Origin: Shinella zoogloeoides | GTDB taxonomy: Bacteria; Pseudomonadota; Alphaproteobacteria; Rhizobiales; Rhizobiaceae | Assembly (NCBI RefSeq): GCF_003574625.1 | Contig: NZ_QNUJ01000010.1 | Coordinates: forward strand, 62,001 to 126,000 | Direction: 5' to 3' | Length of the DNA: 64,000 bases | Shown: in pieces, positions 9,001-18,107 of the stretch | Layout of the letters: every line of letters begins with the position of its first letter | How positions within the stretch are numbered: the stretch's first letter is position 1 | Made by a program: the position numbers and the translations under genes | The notes under the pieces: model-generated | Told to the model about the DNA's origin: nothing | Seen by the model: only the letters and a program-made list of their open reading frames with translations | The model's database searches: none

Positions 9001-10329
9001 ATGCGGCTGCCCGTCCTCCTGATCGGCCTTCTGCTCGCCTCGCCGCTCGCCGCGGCGGAGCGCGCCGTCGCGCCGGGTACGAGCAGCCTCGCGGCGGCCA
9101 TTGCCGGGGCGGCGCCCGGCGATGTGCTGCGGCTTTCCGACGGGGCCTATCCGGGCCCCGTCACCGTCGATAGACCCCTCACCATTACCGGCCCGCGCGG
9201 GGCGGTGGTGGATGGGCTCGGCGAGGGCAGCGTCATGACGATCGCCGCGCCCGACGTGACGCTGACGGGCTTCACCGTCACCGGTTCGGGCCGGGTGAAC
9301 CAGGACCTCGACGCCGGCGTCAAGATCCTCAAGGGTGCCGACCGCGCCCGCATCGAAAAGCTGTTGGTCACCGGCAACATGCACGGCATCGACGTGCATG
9401 GCGGCCGCAACGCGACCGTCGCCGGCAACGAGATCGTCGGCACGGACAGCGCGCGCATGAACGAGCGCGGCAACGGCATCTATGTCTGGAACAGCCCCGG
9501 CACGCTCTTGGAGAACAACATCATCCGCTACGGCCGCGACGGCATCTTCTCCAATGCCAGCGCCGACAGCATCTATCGCGGCAACGTGATGCGCGACCTG
9601 CGCTTCGCCGTGCATTTCATGTATACCCGCAACACCGAGGTCTCCGGCAACGTCTCCATCGGCAACCATCTCGGCTTCGCCATCATGTTCTCCGACAGGG
9701 CGAATATCCTCAACAATCTCAGCCTCGGCGACCGCGAGCACGGGCTGATGCTGAACTATGCCAACAATGCCGACGTCACGGGAAACCTGGTGCGCGGCGG
9801 CACGAGGAAGTGCCTCTTCATCTACAACGCCCACAAGAACCTCATCTGGAACAACCGCTTTGAGGGCTGCGGCATCGGCATCCATTTCACCGCCGGCTCG
9901 GAGAAGAACGTGCTGACCGGCAACGCCTTCGTCGGCAACCGCGAGCAGGTGAGATATGTCGGCACGCGCAACATGGAATGGAGCCATGAGGGCAGGGGCA
10001 ATTTCTGGTCCGACCACCCGGCCTTCGACCTCAACGGCGACGGCATCGCCGACAGTTTCTACCGGCCCAACGACCTGATGGACCAGATCCTCTGGTCGCA
10101 GCCGGCGGCAAGCCTCCTCATCGGATCGCCCGCCGTGCAGCTCGTGCGCTGGAGCCAGCGGGACTTTCCCGCGACGCTGCCCGGCGGCGTGCGCGACAGC
10201 GCGCCGCTGATGCGGCCCCTCACAATATCCGTCCCGCCCGACATTCTCGGCTACGAGGCCGAGGCCGCCGGCCGCTGGGCCGAAGGAAATGACGATGACA
10301 CCGACCCTGACAATCTCCCGGCTCACTAA
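9001..10329 (+). CDS. nosD: NosD, copper-cluster maturation factor
   Basis: Periplasmic right-handed beta-helix protein that works with the NosFY ABC transporter to build the copper-sulfur centre of NosZ. The 442-residue product has a signal peptide (MRLPVLLIGLLLASPLAAAE) and many tandem CASH-type repeats recognisable by recurring N-x-I/V and G-N motifs (for example NGIYVWNSPGTLLENNIIRYG) between about residues 70 and 330. The start directly follows the nosZ stop. Its last 35 bases overlap the start of nosF, a coupling common in nos operons. Confidence 0.95.
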   Translation: MRLPVLLIGLLLASPLAAAERAVAPGTSSLAAAIAGAAPGDVLRLSDGAYPGPVTVDRPLTITGPRGAVVDGLGEGSVMTIAAPDVTLTGFTVTGSGRVNQDLDAGVKILKGADRARIEKLLVTGNMHGIDVHGGRNATVAGNEIVGTDSARMNERGNGIYVWNSPGTLLENNIIRYGRDGIFSNASADSIYRGNVMRDLRFAVHFMYTRNTEVSGNVSIGNHLGFAIMFSDRANILNNLSLGDREHGLMLNYANNADVTGNLVRGGTRKCLFIYNAHKNLIWNNRFEGCGIGIHFTAGSEKNVLTGNAFVGNREQVRYVGTRNMEWSHEGRGNFWSDHPAFDLNGDGIADSFYRPNDLMDQILWSQPAASLLIGSPAVQLVRWSQRDFPATLPGGVRDSAPLMRPLTISVPPDILGYEAEAAGRWAEGNDDDTDPDNLPAH

Positions 10330-11194
10330 GCGCTTCGGCGACGTCGAGGCGCTGAAGGCCGTTTCGCTGACGCTGGAGGCGGGCAGGCGCGCGGCCCTGC
10401 TCGGCCATAACGGGGCGGGCAAGTCGACGATGATGAAGATCATCCTCGGCCTCATTCCCTATGACGGCGGCGAGGTCTCGGTCTGCGGCTCCTCGCCCGG
10501 CTCGTCCTCCGCCCGCGCCGCGGTCGCCTACCTGCCCGAGAACGTCGCCTTCCATCCGGCGCTGACGGGCGAGGAGCAGCTTCGCTATTATCTCTCGCTG
10601 CGCGGCGAAAGCCCGCGACAGGCGATGGAACTCCTGTCGCGCGTCGGCCTCGCCCATGCCGCGCGGCGGCGCATCGGCACCTATTCCAAGGGCATGCGCC
10701 AGCGCGTCGGCCTCGCCCAGACGCTGATCGGCAAGCCGCGCCTGCTCGTCCTCGACGAGCCGACCTCCGGCCTCGACCCCGTCTCGCGCCGCGATTTCTA
10801 CGACCTGCTCGACGGTCTTGCCGCCGAGGGCACGGCGATCCTCCTCTCTTCGCATGCGCTGACCGAGGTGGAGGCCCGCACCGACCGCATCCTCATCCTT
10901 TCCGGCGGGGCGCTGGTGGCGGAAGGCATGCTCGCCGACCTTCGCGCCCGCGCCGCGCTGCCCGTCGCCCTGCTGGTGCGGCCCGCGCCCGGCCGCGCGC
11001 CGGCGCTTGTCTCGGCCTTTCCCGAGGCGTCCGCCGGCGGCGACGGCCTGCTGCGCCTTTCCTGCGCGCAGGCGGAGAAGCTGCCGCTGCTCGCCCGCAT
11101 ATCGGCGCTCGGCGGCGAGGTCGCCGATCTCGACGTGATCCCGCCGAGCCTCGAGGACATCTACAGCCATTTCAGCCGGAGGGACGGGCAATGA
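10295..11194 (+). CDS. nosF: NosF, ABC transporter ATPase for NosZ maturation
   Basis: Cytoplasmic ATPase energising NosY and, through it, NosD. About 299 residues, with Walker A GHNGAGKST near residue 36, the ABC signature YSKGMRQRVGLAQ, Walker B LLVLDEPTSGLDP and an H-loop SSHALTE. Two in-frame ATGs exist at 10289 and 10295. I prefer 10295 because AAGGA at 10283-10287 is then seven bases upstream, whereas 10289 leaves only one. The coding region overlaps the end of nosD and shares an ATGA overlap with nosY. The C-terminal 80 residues form a regulatory domain of the drug/NosF ABC type. Confidence 0.95.
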   Translation: MTPTLTISRLTKRFGDVEALKAVSLTLEAGRRAALLGHNGAGKSTMMKIILGLIPYDGGEVSVCGSSPGSSSARAAVAYLPENVAFHPALTGEEQLRYYLSLRGESPRQAMELLSRVGLAHAARRRIGTYSKGMRQRVGLAQTLIGKPRLLVLDEPTSGLDPVSRRDFYDLLDGLAAEGTAILLSSHALTEVEARTDRILILSGGALVAEGMLADLRARAALPVALLVRPAPGRAPALVSAFPEASAGGDGLLRLSCAQAEKLPLLARISALGGEVADLDVIPPSLEDIYSHFSRRDGQ

Positions 11195-12012
11195 ACCGCA
11201 TCCTCGCCACGGCGGTCTCGGAATTCCGCATCGCCTTCCGCAATCGCTGGGTCTCCATCGCAACGGGCATGATGGTGCTGTTCGCGCTGGTGCTCGCCGC
11301 CGCCGGCGCCGCCCCGACCGGCGATGTCGGCGTCGACCGGCTGTCGGTGACAGTCGCCTCGCTCACCTCGCTCGCCGTCTATCTGGTGCCGCTGCTGGCG
11401 CTCCTCATGAGCTTCGACGCGGTGGCGGGCGAGGTGGAGCGCGGCACGCTGCCGCTGCTTCTCACCTATCCCGTCTCGCGCCTTGAGATCCTGCTCGGCA
11501 AGCTCCTGGCGCATCTGGCGATCCTCGCGCTCGCGGTCACGCTCGGCTATGGCGCGGCGGCGCTGGTCGCCGTCTGGTCGGATCCCGGCGCGGTGGCGGG
11601 TCTTGCCTCGCTCTGGCGGCTGGTCTGGACGTCCGTCGCGCTCGGCGCGACCTTCCTCGGGTCGGGCTATGCGCTCTCGGCCCTGGCGCGCCGGCCCTCG
11701 GGCGCGGCGGGGCTTGCCATCGCGCTCTGGCTGGCGGCCGTGGTGCTTTACGACCTTGCCCTCCTGGCGCTGATCGTCACGGACAGCGGCGGGGCCTTCA
11801 CCACCCATGCGCTGCCCGTCGCGCTGCTCGCCAATCCCGCCGACGCCTTCCGCGTATTCAATCTCTCGGCGGCCGAGGCGGTCGCCGCGGCCGGCGGCAT
11901 CGGCGGGGCGGCGCGGGCGATCCCGCTCTGGCAGTCGGCCGCCTCGCTCCTCGTCTGGCCGCTTGCGGCCATCGCGCTTGCGGTCGCAGCCTTCCGAAAG
12001 GTGACGCCATGA
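11191..12012 (+). CDS. nosY: NosY, ABC transporter permease for NosZ maturation
   Basis: Membrane partner of NosF. The 273-residue protein has six hydrophobic segments, including VSIATGMMVLFALVLAAAGA and the motif GEVERGTLPLLLTYPVSRLEILLGKLL, which is typical of ABC-2 type permeases of this family. It starts in the ATGA overlapping the nosF stop and ends in an ATGA overlapping the nosL start, so the three are translated in series. The substrate delivered is thought to be a sulfur species for the copper-sulfur cluster. Confidence 0.95.
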   Translation: MNRILATAVSEFRIAFRNRWVSIATGMMVLFALVLAAAGAAPTGDVGVDRLSVTVASLTSLAVYLVPLLALLMSFDAVAGEVERGTLPLLLTYPVSRLEILLGKLLAHLAILALAVTLGYGAAALVAVWSDPGAVAGLASLWRLVWTSVALGATFLGSGYALSALARRPSGAAGLAIALWLAAVVLYDLALLALIVTDSGGAFTTHALPVALLANPADAFRVFNLSAAEAVAAAGGIGGAARAIPLWQSAASLLVWPLAAIALAVAAFRKVTP

Positions 12013-12590
12013 AGAACCGTCTCCGCCCCGCCGTGCTTCTGGCGGCGCTCCTCCTTCTTTCCGCCTGCAAGGAGGACGCCGCCCGGGCCATCGTGCCGCA
12101 GGAAATGACGCCCGAGACGCTCGGCCATTACTGCCAGATGAACCTTCTGGAGCATCCCGGCCCCAAGGCGCAGGTCTTCCTCGAAGGCAATGCCGCCCCG
12201 CTCTTCTTCAGCCAGGTGCGCGACGCCATCGCCTATGCCCGCGGTCCCGAGCAGGTCGCGCCCATCGTCGCGGTCTATGTCAACGACATGGGCGCGGCGG
12301 GGGCGACCTGGGACGAGCCCGGCAAGGGCAACTGGATCGCCGCCGACAAGGTCTTCTATGTCGTCGGCTCGGCCCGGCGGGGCGGCATGGGCGCGCCGGA
12401 GACCGTGCCCTTTTCCAGCCGGGAGCGCGCCGCCGCCTTCGCGCTCGCGGAGGGCGGCCGGGTGCTCGCCCTTACCGACGTGACCGACGCCATGGTGCTG
12501 ACGCCGGTGGAGACCGGCGGCCGGCCCGATACCGACGACGCCGACTATCGCGACCGCCTGAACGCCCTTACCCCGTCCACCGGAGGCTGA
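12009..12590 (+). CDS. nosL: NosL, copper-binding lipoprotein
   Basis: Outer- or inner-membrane-anchored lipoprotein that delivers Cu(I) to apo-NosZ. The 193-residue precursor has a lipobox LLSACKE with Cys20 as the lipidation site. Next comes the family region HYCQMNLLEHPGPKAQVFL with candidate copper ligands Cys and Met, and the conserved VYVNDMG and FYVVGSARRGGMGAPE segments. It is translationally coupled to nosY by ATGA and lies four bases before nosX. Confidence 0.95.
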   Translation: MKNRLRPAVLLAALLLLSACKEDAARAIVPQEMTPETLGHYCQMNLLEHPGPKAQVFLEGNAAPLFFSQVRDAIAYARGPEQVAPIVAVYVNDMGAAGATWDEPGKGNWIAADKVFYVVGSARRGGMGAPETVPFSSRERAAAFALAEGGRVLALTDVTDAMVLTPVETGGRPDTDDADYRDRLNALTPSTGG

Positions 12591-12594
12591 ACCC

Positions 12595-13512
12595 ATGCTG
12601 ATGACCCGCCGCCGCCTCATCGCCATTTCCGCGGCCTTCGCCGCCCTGCCGGCCGCCGCCCGCGCCGATGGAGGAACCGCGCGCCTGTGGACCGGGCAGG
12701 CGCTGGGCGCGCGCGCATCGATCCGCCTCGACCACCCGGACGGCGAGGCCATCGCCGCCCGCGTCATGGCCGAGATCGGCCGGCTGGAGGATATCCTCAG
12801 CCTCTACCGGCCGGAGAGCGCCCTGTCGCGGCTGAACCGCGAGGGGCATCTTGCCGCCCCGCCCTTCGAGCTTCTGGAATGCCTGTCGCTGGCCGGCGCG
12901 GTGCACCATGCGAGCGGCGGGCTGTTCGATCCGACGGTGCAGCCGCTCTGGGTGCTCTGGGCAGAAGCGGCCGCGAAGGGAAGGCGGCCCGATGCGAAAA
13001 GCCTCGAAGGTGTGCTGCGGAAGACCGGCTGGGAGAGGGTGGAGCTCGACGCGGCGGCGATCACGCTGCGGCCCGGCACGGCGCTGACGCTGAACGGCAT
13101 CGGCCAGGGCTATGTCGCCGACCGGGTGGCCGCGCTGCTGGAGGCCGAGGGCCTCACCGACATCCTGATCGACACCGGCGAGTTCCGCGCCCTCGGCGGC
13201 CGGCCTCACGGCGGGGAATGGCCGCTGCGGCTTGAAACGGGCGGGCGCGTGGCGCTGCGCCAGCGCGCGCTGGCGACCTCCGCCCCGCTCGGCACGACCT
13301 TCGACCAGGCCGGCCGGGACGGCCATATCCTCGATCCCGAAACGGGCATGCCCGCGCCGGCGCAATGGCGGTCGGTCTCGATTTCCGCCCCCTCGGCGGC
13401 GATTGCCGATGCCCTCGCGACGGCCGCCTGCCTGATGCCCGACAGGGAGGCGGTCCTTGCCATGATCGGCCGCTTCGACGGCGCGCGGCTGGAAGCCGGG
13501 GTGACGGTTTAA
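12595..13512 (+). CDS. nosX: NosX, ApbE-type FMN transferase
   Basis: Periplasmic flavin transferase of the ApbE family, expected to attach FMN covalently to the SGAT threonine of NosR. The 305-residue precursor has an arginine-rich N terminus (MLMTRRRLIAISAAFAALPAAARA) resembling a Tat signal. Family motifs are GALGARASIRL near the start of the mature protein, LSRLNREG, NGIGQGYVADRV, LIDTGEFRALGG and DPETGMPA. Two in-frame ATGs (12595, 12601) are possible; the first follows GGAGGCTGAACCC. This is the last nos gene, and the following 315 bases are gene-free. Confidence 0.94.
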   Translation: MLMTRRRLIAISAAFAALPAAARADGGTARLWTGQALGARASIRLDHPDGEAIAARVMAEIGRLEDILSLYRPESALSRLNREGHLAAPPFELLECLSLAGAVHHASGGLFDPTVQPLWVLWAEAAAKGRRPDAKSLEGVLRKTGWERVELDAAAITLRPGTALTLNGIGQGYVADRVAALLEAEGLTDILIDTGEFRALGGRPHGGEWPLRLETGGRVALRQRALATSAPLGTTFDQAGRDGHILDPETGMPAPAQWRSVSISAPSAAIADALATAACLMPDREAVLAMIGRFDGARLEAGVTV

Positions 13513-13827
13513 GGGAGCGGTTCCCCGAGCGGAAAGACGGTTCAACGCGGGCGCATTACACCTGCCTCACGTTACGTAAGATACACGCTGCGTTGCATCG
13601 GGTATATTGGTTTTCTCTGGTATTGATTGGTATTATCCGCACAGATAAGTAATACTTACGATATAAATTCGAACGGAATTTGTTCTTCGTCAATTTTTGG
13701 CGAAGTATCGGCCTCCGATTTACAGTGTTTGTTTACTGTCCCCTGCGAAAAATCGCTACAGACCGAAGGCTGGAGTCCTGATTTGGGACTTGCGTCATTC
13801 GCCAACCCAACTGCAGAGGATTTGCCG
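13513..13827 (+). other. Gene-free AT-rich leader before the chemoreceptor
   Basis: Visibly richer in A and T than its neighbours. It contains three spaced GGTAT motifs (from about 13600 to 13635), a near-dyad CTTCGTC...GGCGAAG (about 13686-13706), and a GCAGAGGA ribosome site at 13813-13820 for the chemoreceptor. An open frame with a start at 13627 runs through it into the chemoreceptor, but it has no family similarity before residue 68 and is better read as leader. The promoter of the chemoreceptor is expected here; no TTG-N8-CAA box was found. Confidence 0.5.
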
Positions 13828-15336
13828 ATGTCGGCGCAGGATGCCAAGACCCAGCAACTGAACGAGCGTCTCCAGTTCGTCGAGTTCGACGCCGGCCAGC
13901 GCGCGGCGCTGAAAAGGGCGCTGCCCACCATTTCCGCCTCGCTCGACGGCGCGCTGGACATCTTCTACGGCAAGGCCCGCGCCACGCCCGAGACCGCCCG
14001 GTTCTTTTCCAACGAGGCGCATATCCAGAGCGCCAAGGGCCGGCAGGTCAAGCATTGGGAAGTGATCGGCTCGGCGAAGTTCGACGCGCACTATGTCGAT
14101 GCCGTCACCACGATCGGCAGGACCCATGCCCGCCTCGGCCTGGAGCCGCGCTGGTATATCGGCGGCTATGCGCTGATCCTGGAAGCCATCGTCGAAAGCG
14201 TCGTCCGCAAGCATCTCGAAGGCTTCCTCTACCGCAGGAAGGCCGATGCGCTGAGCGAGGAGATCACCGCCATCGTCAAGGCCGCGCTGGTCGACATGGA
14301 CTATGCGATCTCGGTCTATCTCGACGCCCTCCAGGAGGAGCGCGAGAAATCCGAGGCCGCGCGCCAGGCGCTGAACGCCGAGCAGGAAGAGGCGCTCGGC
14401 GCGATCGACACCTCGCTCAACCGCCTTGCCGGCGGCGACCTCACCGCCGCCATCGCCACGCCGCTCGCCCCGCAGTTCGAGCGCCTGCGCTCCAATTTCA
14501 ATGCGGCGATCGAGAAGCTGGACGACACGCTCGGCGCCATCGTGACGGCGGCGGACGATGCGGCCGGCAATTCCGGCGAGCTGGTCCACGCCACCGACGA
14601 CATGGCCAAGCGCACCGAGCAGCAGGCGGCCTCGCTGGAAGAGACCGCCGCCGCCGTCGAGGAGATCACCACCATTTCCCGCGAGGCCGCGCAGCGCGCC
14701 GAGGAGGCCCGCCGCGTCGTCGGCAGCGCGACGGAGGAGGCCAGGCGCTCCGGCGCCATCGTCGAGCAGGCGGTTTCCGCCATGGGCGCCATCCAGGAAT
14801 CCTCCGGCAAGATCACCCAGATCATCGGCGTCATCGACCAGATTTCCTTCCAGACCAACCTGCTTGCCCTCAATGCCGGGGTCGAGGCGGCACGGGCGGG
14901 CGAGGCCGGCAAGGGCTTCGCGGTCGTCGCGCAGGAGGTGCGCGAGCTCGCGCAGAAATCCGCCGAGGCGGCCAAGGAGATCAAGGCGCTGATCGACAAG
15001 TCCTTCGAGGACGTGCAGCTCGGCGTGTCGCTGGTGCACAAGACGGGAGAGGCGCTGCATCACATCGGCGAGCAGGTCGTCAATATCAACGGCCATATCG
15101 ACGCCATCGCCAGCTCCGCCCGCGAACAGTCGGCCGGCATCGCCGAGATCAACACGGCCGTCGGCAGCATGGACCAGATGACCCAGCAGAACGCCGCGAT
15201 GGTCGAGGAGACCAACGCCGCCACGCACAATCTCATGCAGATCAGCACGACGCTGAAGGGACTGGTGGACAGCTTCACGGTCTCGGCCCAGCGCAGCCAG
15301 CGGGCGGCAAGGGCGGCGCAGCGGCGATACGGCTGA
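13828..15336 (+). CDS. Globin-coupled methyl-accepting chemotaxis protein
   Basis: Soluble haem-based oxygen (or NO) chemoreceptor of the HemAT type. The 502-residue protein has no membrane segment. Residues 1 to about 165 are a protoglobin-like sensor, with His76 (GRQVKHWEV) as candidate proximal haem ligand and the [18 protein letters not shown] helix. A short HAMP-like linker follows ([13 protein letters not shown], about 195-215), then the cytoplasmic signalling hairpin whose tip [23 protein letters not shown] is at about residues 335-358. There is no C-terminal CheR/CheB tethering pentapeptide. ATG 13828 is chosen for its strong ribosome site. Its position behind the nos operon suggests aerotaxis linked to respiratory choice, but co-transcription is unlikely given the gap. 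Confidence 0.92.
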   Translation: MSAQDAKTQQLNERLQFVEFDAGQRAALKRALPTISASLDGALDIFYGKARATPETARFFSNEAHIQSAKGRQVKHWEVIGSAKFDAHYVDAVTTIGRTHARLGLEPRWYIGGYALILEAIVESVVRKHLEGFLYRRKADALSEEITAIVKAALVDMDYAISVYLDALQEEREKSEAARQALNAEQEEALGAIDTSLNRLAGGDLTAAIATPLAPQFERLRSNFNAAIEKLDDTLGAIVTAADDAAGNSGELVHATDDMAKRTEQQAASLEETAAAVEEITTISREAAQRAEEARRVVGSATEEARRSGAIVEQAVSAMGAIQESSGKITQIIGVIDQISFQTNLLALNAGVEAARAGEAGKGFAVVAQEVRELAQKSAEAAKEIKALIDKSFEDVQLGVSLVHKTGEALHHIGEQVVNINGHIDAIASSAREQSAGIAEINTAVGSMDQMTQQNAAMVEETNAATHNLMQISTTLKGLVDSFTVSAQRSQRAARAAQRRYG

Positions 15337-15358
15337 AAGACGCCGGGCGGGGCGCTGC

Positions 15359-16174
15359 TCAGAAACGCAGCGTCAGGCCCAGCACGGGGCCGCTGAGGCG
15401 CGTGTCGAAGACATGGCCGCCACGGTCGTAATCGACATCGAGCACCTTGTAGCCGGCGGAGACGGAAAGGTGGTCGGTGAAGGTATAGTTGATCGTGGCG
15501 AGCGCCGACCAGGTGATGTCGGATCCCGCGCCGAAGCCGCCGACATCCGCCTGCGCCTGCACGGAAAGCTTGTCCGTCAGGGGAAGGAAGGCGCGCAGGC
15601 CCACCACCGGATCGACCCAGCCGAAGCTTTCGCCATAGGTGCGCGACACGCCCAGCGCACTGACCGTCACGTCGTTCGAAATATGCCAGAAGCGCGCGCC
15701 GGCAAGGGCATCCAGCGTGAAGTCGTGCGTATCGACGACGCGGTAGCCGCCCTGCAGCGTGGCCATGAACTGCTTGCTGTCGACGCTCCCGTTGATGATG
15801 GTGCCGGGTGGTACCGGCAGTGCGGGCAGCGCGCCGAAGGCATGGCTGTCCGTGGTGTCGACAAACATCATGTCGCCTGACAGGACGAAGCGGTCGTAGC
15901 GCGCCCAGACATTCACGAAGCCGCCGAAGTTGAGGTCGTCCATGACGTCGGAGAAGGATTTCTCCACGCCGATGGTCGGCGCGCGCCGGAACGGCGAGAT
16001 GTCGCCCTTGAGGCCCGCGGCCCACATGTACGGCGTGATCTGCAGGGCCCAGCCGGGGCCTGCATCCGTGACGGCGGCGGGCTCTTCGGACGGGCCGGCG
16101 AAGGCATCGGCGGCTGAGGCCGTCTGTGCGGTGCAGGCGGCGGCGAGGGCGAACAGGGCGGCGTATCGGATCAC
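15359..16174 (-). CDS. Outer-membrane beta-barrel-like protein
   Basis: A 271-residue precursor with signal peptide (VIRYAALFALAAACTAQTASA) and a mature part of alternating hydrophobic and polar residues ending in the C-terminal phenylalanine signature LGLTLRF, typical of outer-membrane barrels. Repeated strand-like segments such as WALQITPYMWAAGLKGDI and SVSAGYKVLDVDYDRGGHVF are seen. The start is a GTG at 16174, supported by AAGGAC seven bases upstream and by the signal peptide; no ATG is available. It lies 11 bases after the amidohydrolase stop, so the two form an operon. The passenger or ligand is unknown. Confidence 0.75.
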   Translation of the reverse strand: MIRYAALFALAAACTAQTASAADAFAGPSEEPAAVTDAGPGWALQITPYMWAAGLKGDISPFRRAPTIGVEKSFSDVMDDLNFGGFVNVWARYDRFVLSGDMMFVDTTDSHAFGALPALPVPPGTIINGSVDSKQFMATLQGGYRVVDTHDFTLDALAGARFWHISNDVTVSALGVSRTYGESFGWVDPVVGLRAFLPLTDKLSVQAQADVGGFGAGSDITWSALATINYTFTDHLSVSAGYKVLDVDYDRGGHVFDTRLSGPVLGLTLRF

Positions 16175-16185
16175 GAGATTGTCCT

Positions 16186-17637
16186 TCAGGCCGAAAGCAT
16201 GTTCTTGTGAATGCGGCCATCCTTCATGATGAGCTTCATCGTGCGTTCCGGGTCGGCGATCAGGGCGATATCCTCCAGCGGATTGCCGTCGACGACGAGA
16301 ATGTCCGCATAGGCGCCGGCCTCGATGCGCCCGAGCCTGCCCGGATAGGGATTGCGTGGCCCCGAGAGGCCGGCAAGCTCCGCATTGCCGCTGGTCAGGA
16401 GACGCAGGACATCCGCGGGCTCGTACCATCGGGCGAACTTCGCGAGCTGCTTGCCCTGCGTCGCCGTGCCCCTGGGGCTGAACAGGATATCCGTGCCGAG
16501 CGCCATGCGGACCTTGTGCTTGCGCCCCAGCTCGACCGCCCGGCCGGTGCCCTCGGCGATGGCCTGCTGCTGCATGCGCTGTTCCGGCGACGGATAGGTG
16601 TTGGAATCCTCGTCGGCCAGGAAGGGCTGGATGCTCCACCACGCGCCCGCATCCGCCATCCGCCGCACGGTTTCCTCGTCGGCGAGCTGGCCGTGCTCGA
16701 TGGATTTCACGCCGCAGGCAAGGGCGCGCTGCACGCCGGCCGATGTATAGGTGTGGACGCAGACATAGGTGCCCCAGTCGGCGGCGGCGGAGACCGCGGC
16801 CTTCATCTCCGCCTCGGAATATTGCAGCGCGTCGATCGGGTCATAGGCCGAGGCGACACCGCCGCCGCCCATGATCTTGATCTGGCTGGCGCCCAGCATG
16901 AGCTGCTCGCGCACCCGGCGTAGCACCTCGGCCTCGCCATCCGCGATGGCCGATATGCCGGCCCGTTCGGCGACGCTGAGGTCTCCCTGCGCGGTGCGGG
17001 GCAGGTCGGTGCGCATGCGGAAGTCGCCGTGCCCCGAGGTCTGCGAGATCATGGCGCCGGATGGATAGATGCGCGGCCCCGCGACATGCCCCTCGTCGAT
17101 GGCGCGCTTCAGCGCGAAGGAAGGGCCGCCGACATCGCGCACCGTCGTGAAGCCGCGCAGCACGGTGCGCTCGGCTTCCTCGGCGGCGAGCAGGTGGACA
17201 TAGGGGATATCGGCGGTCATCGCCGTGAGTTGGGAAATGCCGGCGAGGATCGAATGCCAGTGGGCGTCGATCATGCCGGGCATCAGCGTGCGCCCGCCGC
17301 AGTCGATGGCATCGGCATCGGCGACCGTCTCCCCGGCCGCCACCAGCGCCTTGATGAGCCGGCCCTCGACCAGCACGTCCCGGCCCTCGGCAAGCGTGGC
17401 GTTCTTTCCGTCGAAGATCCGGACATTCGCGAGCCGCACGGCCCTTGCGGGCGCCTGCGCGAAGGCCGCGCCGCCAAGGGCGGGGGCGGCGAGGCTCGCC
17501 GCGATGCCTTTCAGGACCGAGCGGCGGGAAAGGCCCGCATCGATGCGGGAGAATAGATCCCGGGCGAGCGGGCTGTGGCACGCGCAATCCCCCTCATGCG
17601 TGAGATGCCGGTATCTCTGGCCAAGACGAAACAACAA
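16186..17637 (-). CDS. Tat-exported metal-dependent amidohydrolase
   Basis: Amidohydrolase-superfamily enzyme of the imidazolonepropionase-like/prolidase-like group, probably periplasmic. The 483-residue product has a twin-arginine motif SRRSVLKG near residue 34 followed by a hydrophobic h-region ending in GGAAFA. Metal ligands are visible: DAHWH, the strand-4 Lys (SQIKIMGGGG), HTYTS, EHGQ and GTDILFS. No ATG precedes the Tat motif in frame. A TTG at 17637 has AGGGAGGGG immediately upstream (17641-17650), so I use it. The substrate is not evident; related exported enzymes hydrolyse N-acyl amino acids, Xaa-Pro dipeptides or lactam-like compounds. It is the first gene of an operon with the outer-membrane protein and divergent from the gene at 17836. 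Confidence 0.88.
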   Translation of the reverse strand: MLFRLGQRYRHLTHEGDCACHSPLARDLFSRIDAGLSRRSVLKGIAASLAAPALGGAAFAQAPARAVRLANVRIFDGKNATLAEGRDVLVEGRLIKALVAAGETVADADAIDCGGRTLMPGMIDAHWHSILAGISQLTAMTADIPYVHLLAAEEAERTVLRGFTTVRDVGGPSFALKRAIDEGHVAGPRIYPSGAMISQTSGHGDFRMRTDLPRTAQGDLSVAERAGISAIADGEAEVLRRVREQLMLGASQIKIMGGGGVASAYDPIDALQYSEAEMKAAVSAAADWGTYVCVHTYTSAGVQRALACGVKSIEHGQLADEETVRRMADAGAWWSIQPFLADEDSNTYPSPEQRMQQQAIAEGTGRAVELGRKHKVRMALGTDILFSPRGTATQGKQLAKFARWYEPADVLRLLTSGNAELAGLSGPRNPYPGRLGRIEAGAYADILVVDGNPLEDIALIADPERTMKLIMKDGRIHKNMLSA

Positions 17638-17835
17638 GGCGCCCCTCCCTCTGCTCGAAGACCGACTTATGCCCAGCGGCGGAAACTTAATCAACCGGTG
17701 GCGGCGAAATGTCTCTGCCGGCAATCGACCGTTCCCGGCGCGGGATCGGAAAATCCCGACACACTTGTCACTCCCGGCAATCGGTCCTTCCGGCCTAGTC
17801 TCGGCTTTGCAGCGACCGAAGCGCAGGAGAGGAAA

Positions 17836-18105
17836 ATGGCAATGCCGGTGACAGTCGGGAGGCCGCTCCCATGGAGCGCGCATGCGGCGGACTGGCTCTG
17901 CCTTGCCGCATCGCCCGTCTTCGCCGCCATGGCATGGGCCGCTGCCGGCGACCCGATGGCCCTCTGCGCCTCGGGCCCGCTGCCGATGAACGGCATGGCC
18001 GCGATGTACCTGCTGATGGCTCTTTTCCATCTGCCGCCCTGGCTGAGGCTCGTTTCCCGCCGGGCGCGGCGCTTCCCGCCCGACACATCAACCGAAGGAG
18101 AATGA
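17836..18105 (+). CDS. Small membrane protein of unknown function
   Basis: An 89-residue protein with two predicted membrane helices (about residues 20-42 and 54-73) and a basic C-terminal tail. ATG 17836 follows AGGAGAGG; a second in-frame ATG at 17842 is possible. Its stop codon lies within the ribosome-binding region of the DUF899 gene, three bases before the next start, so the two are tightly coupled. No function is recognised; it may anchor or assist the DUF899 protein. Confidence 0.65.
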   Translation: MAMPVTVGRPLPWSAHAADWLCLAASPVFAAMAWAAAGDPMALCASGPLPMNGMAAMYLLMALFHLPPWLRLVSRRARRFPPDTSTEGE

Positions 18106-18107
18106 CA

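Noticed and set aside
13627-13827. N-terminal extension of the chemoreceptor starting at 13627
   Set aside because: The extra residues have no similarity and lie in AT-rich leader DNA. A strong ribosome site precedes the ATG at 13828, where the globin domain begins.
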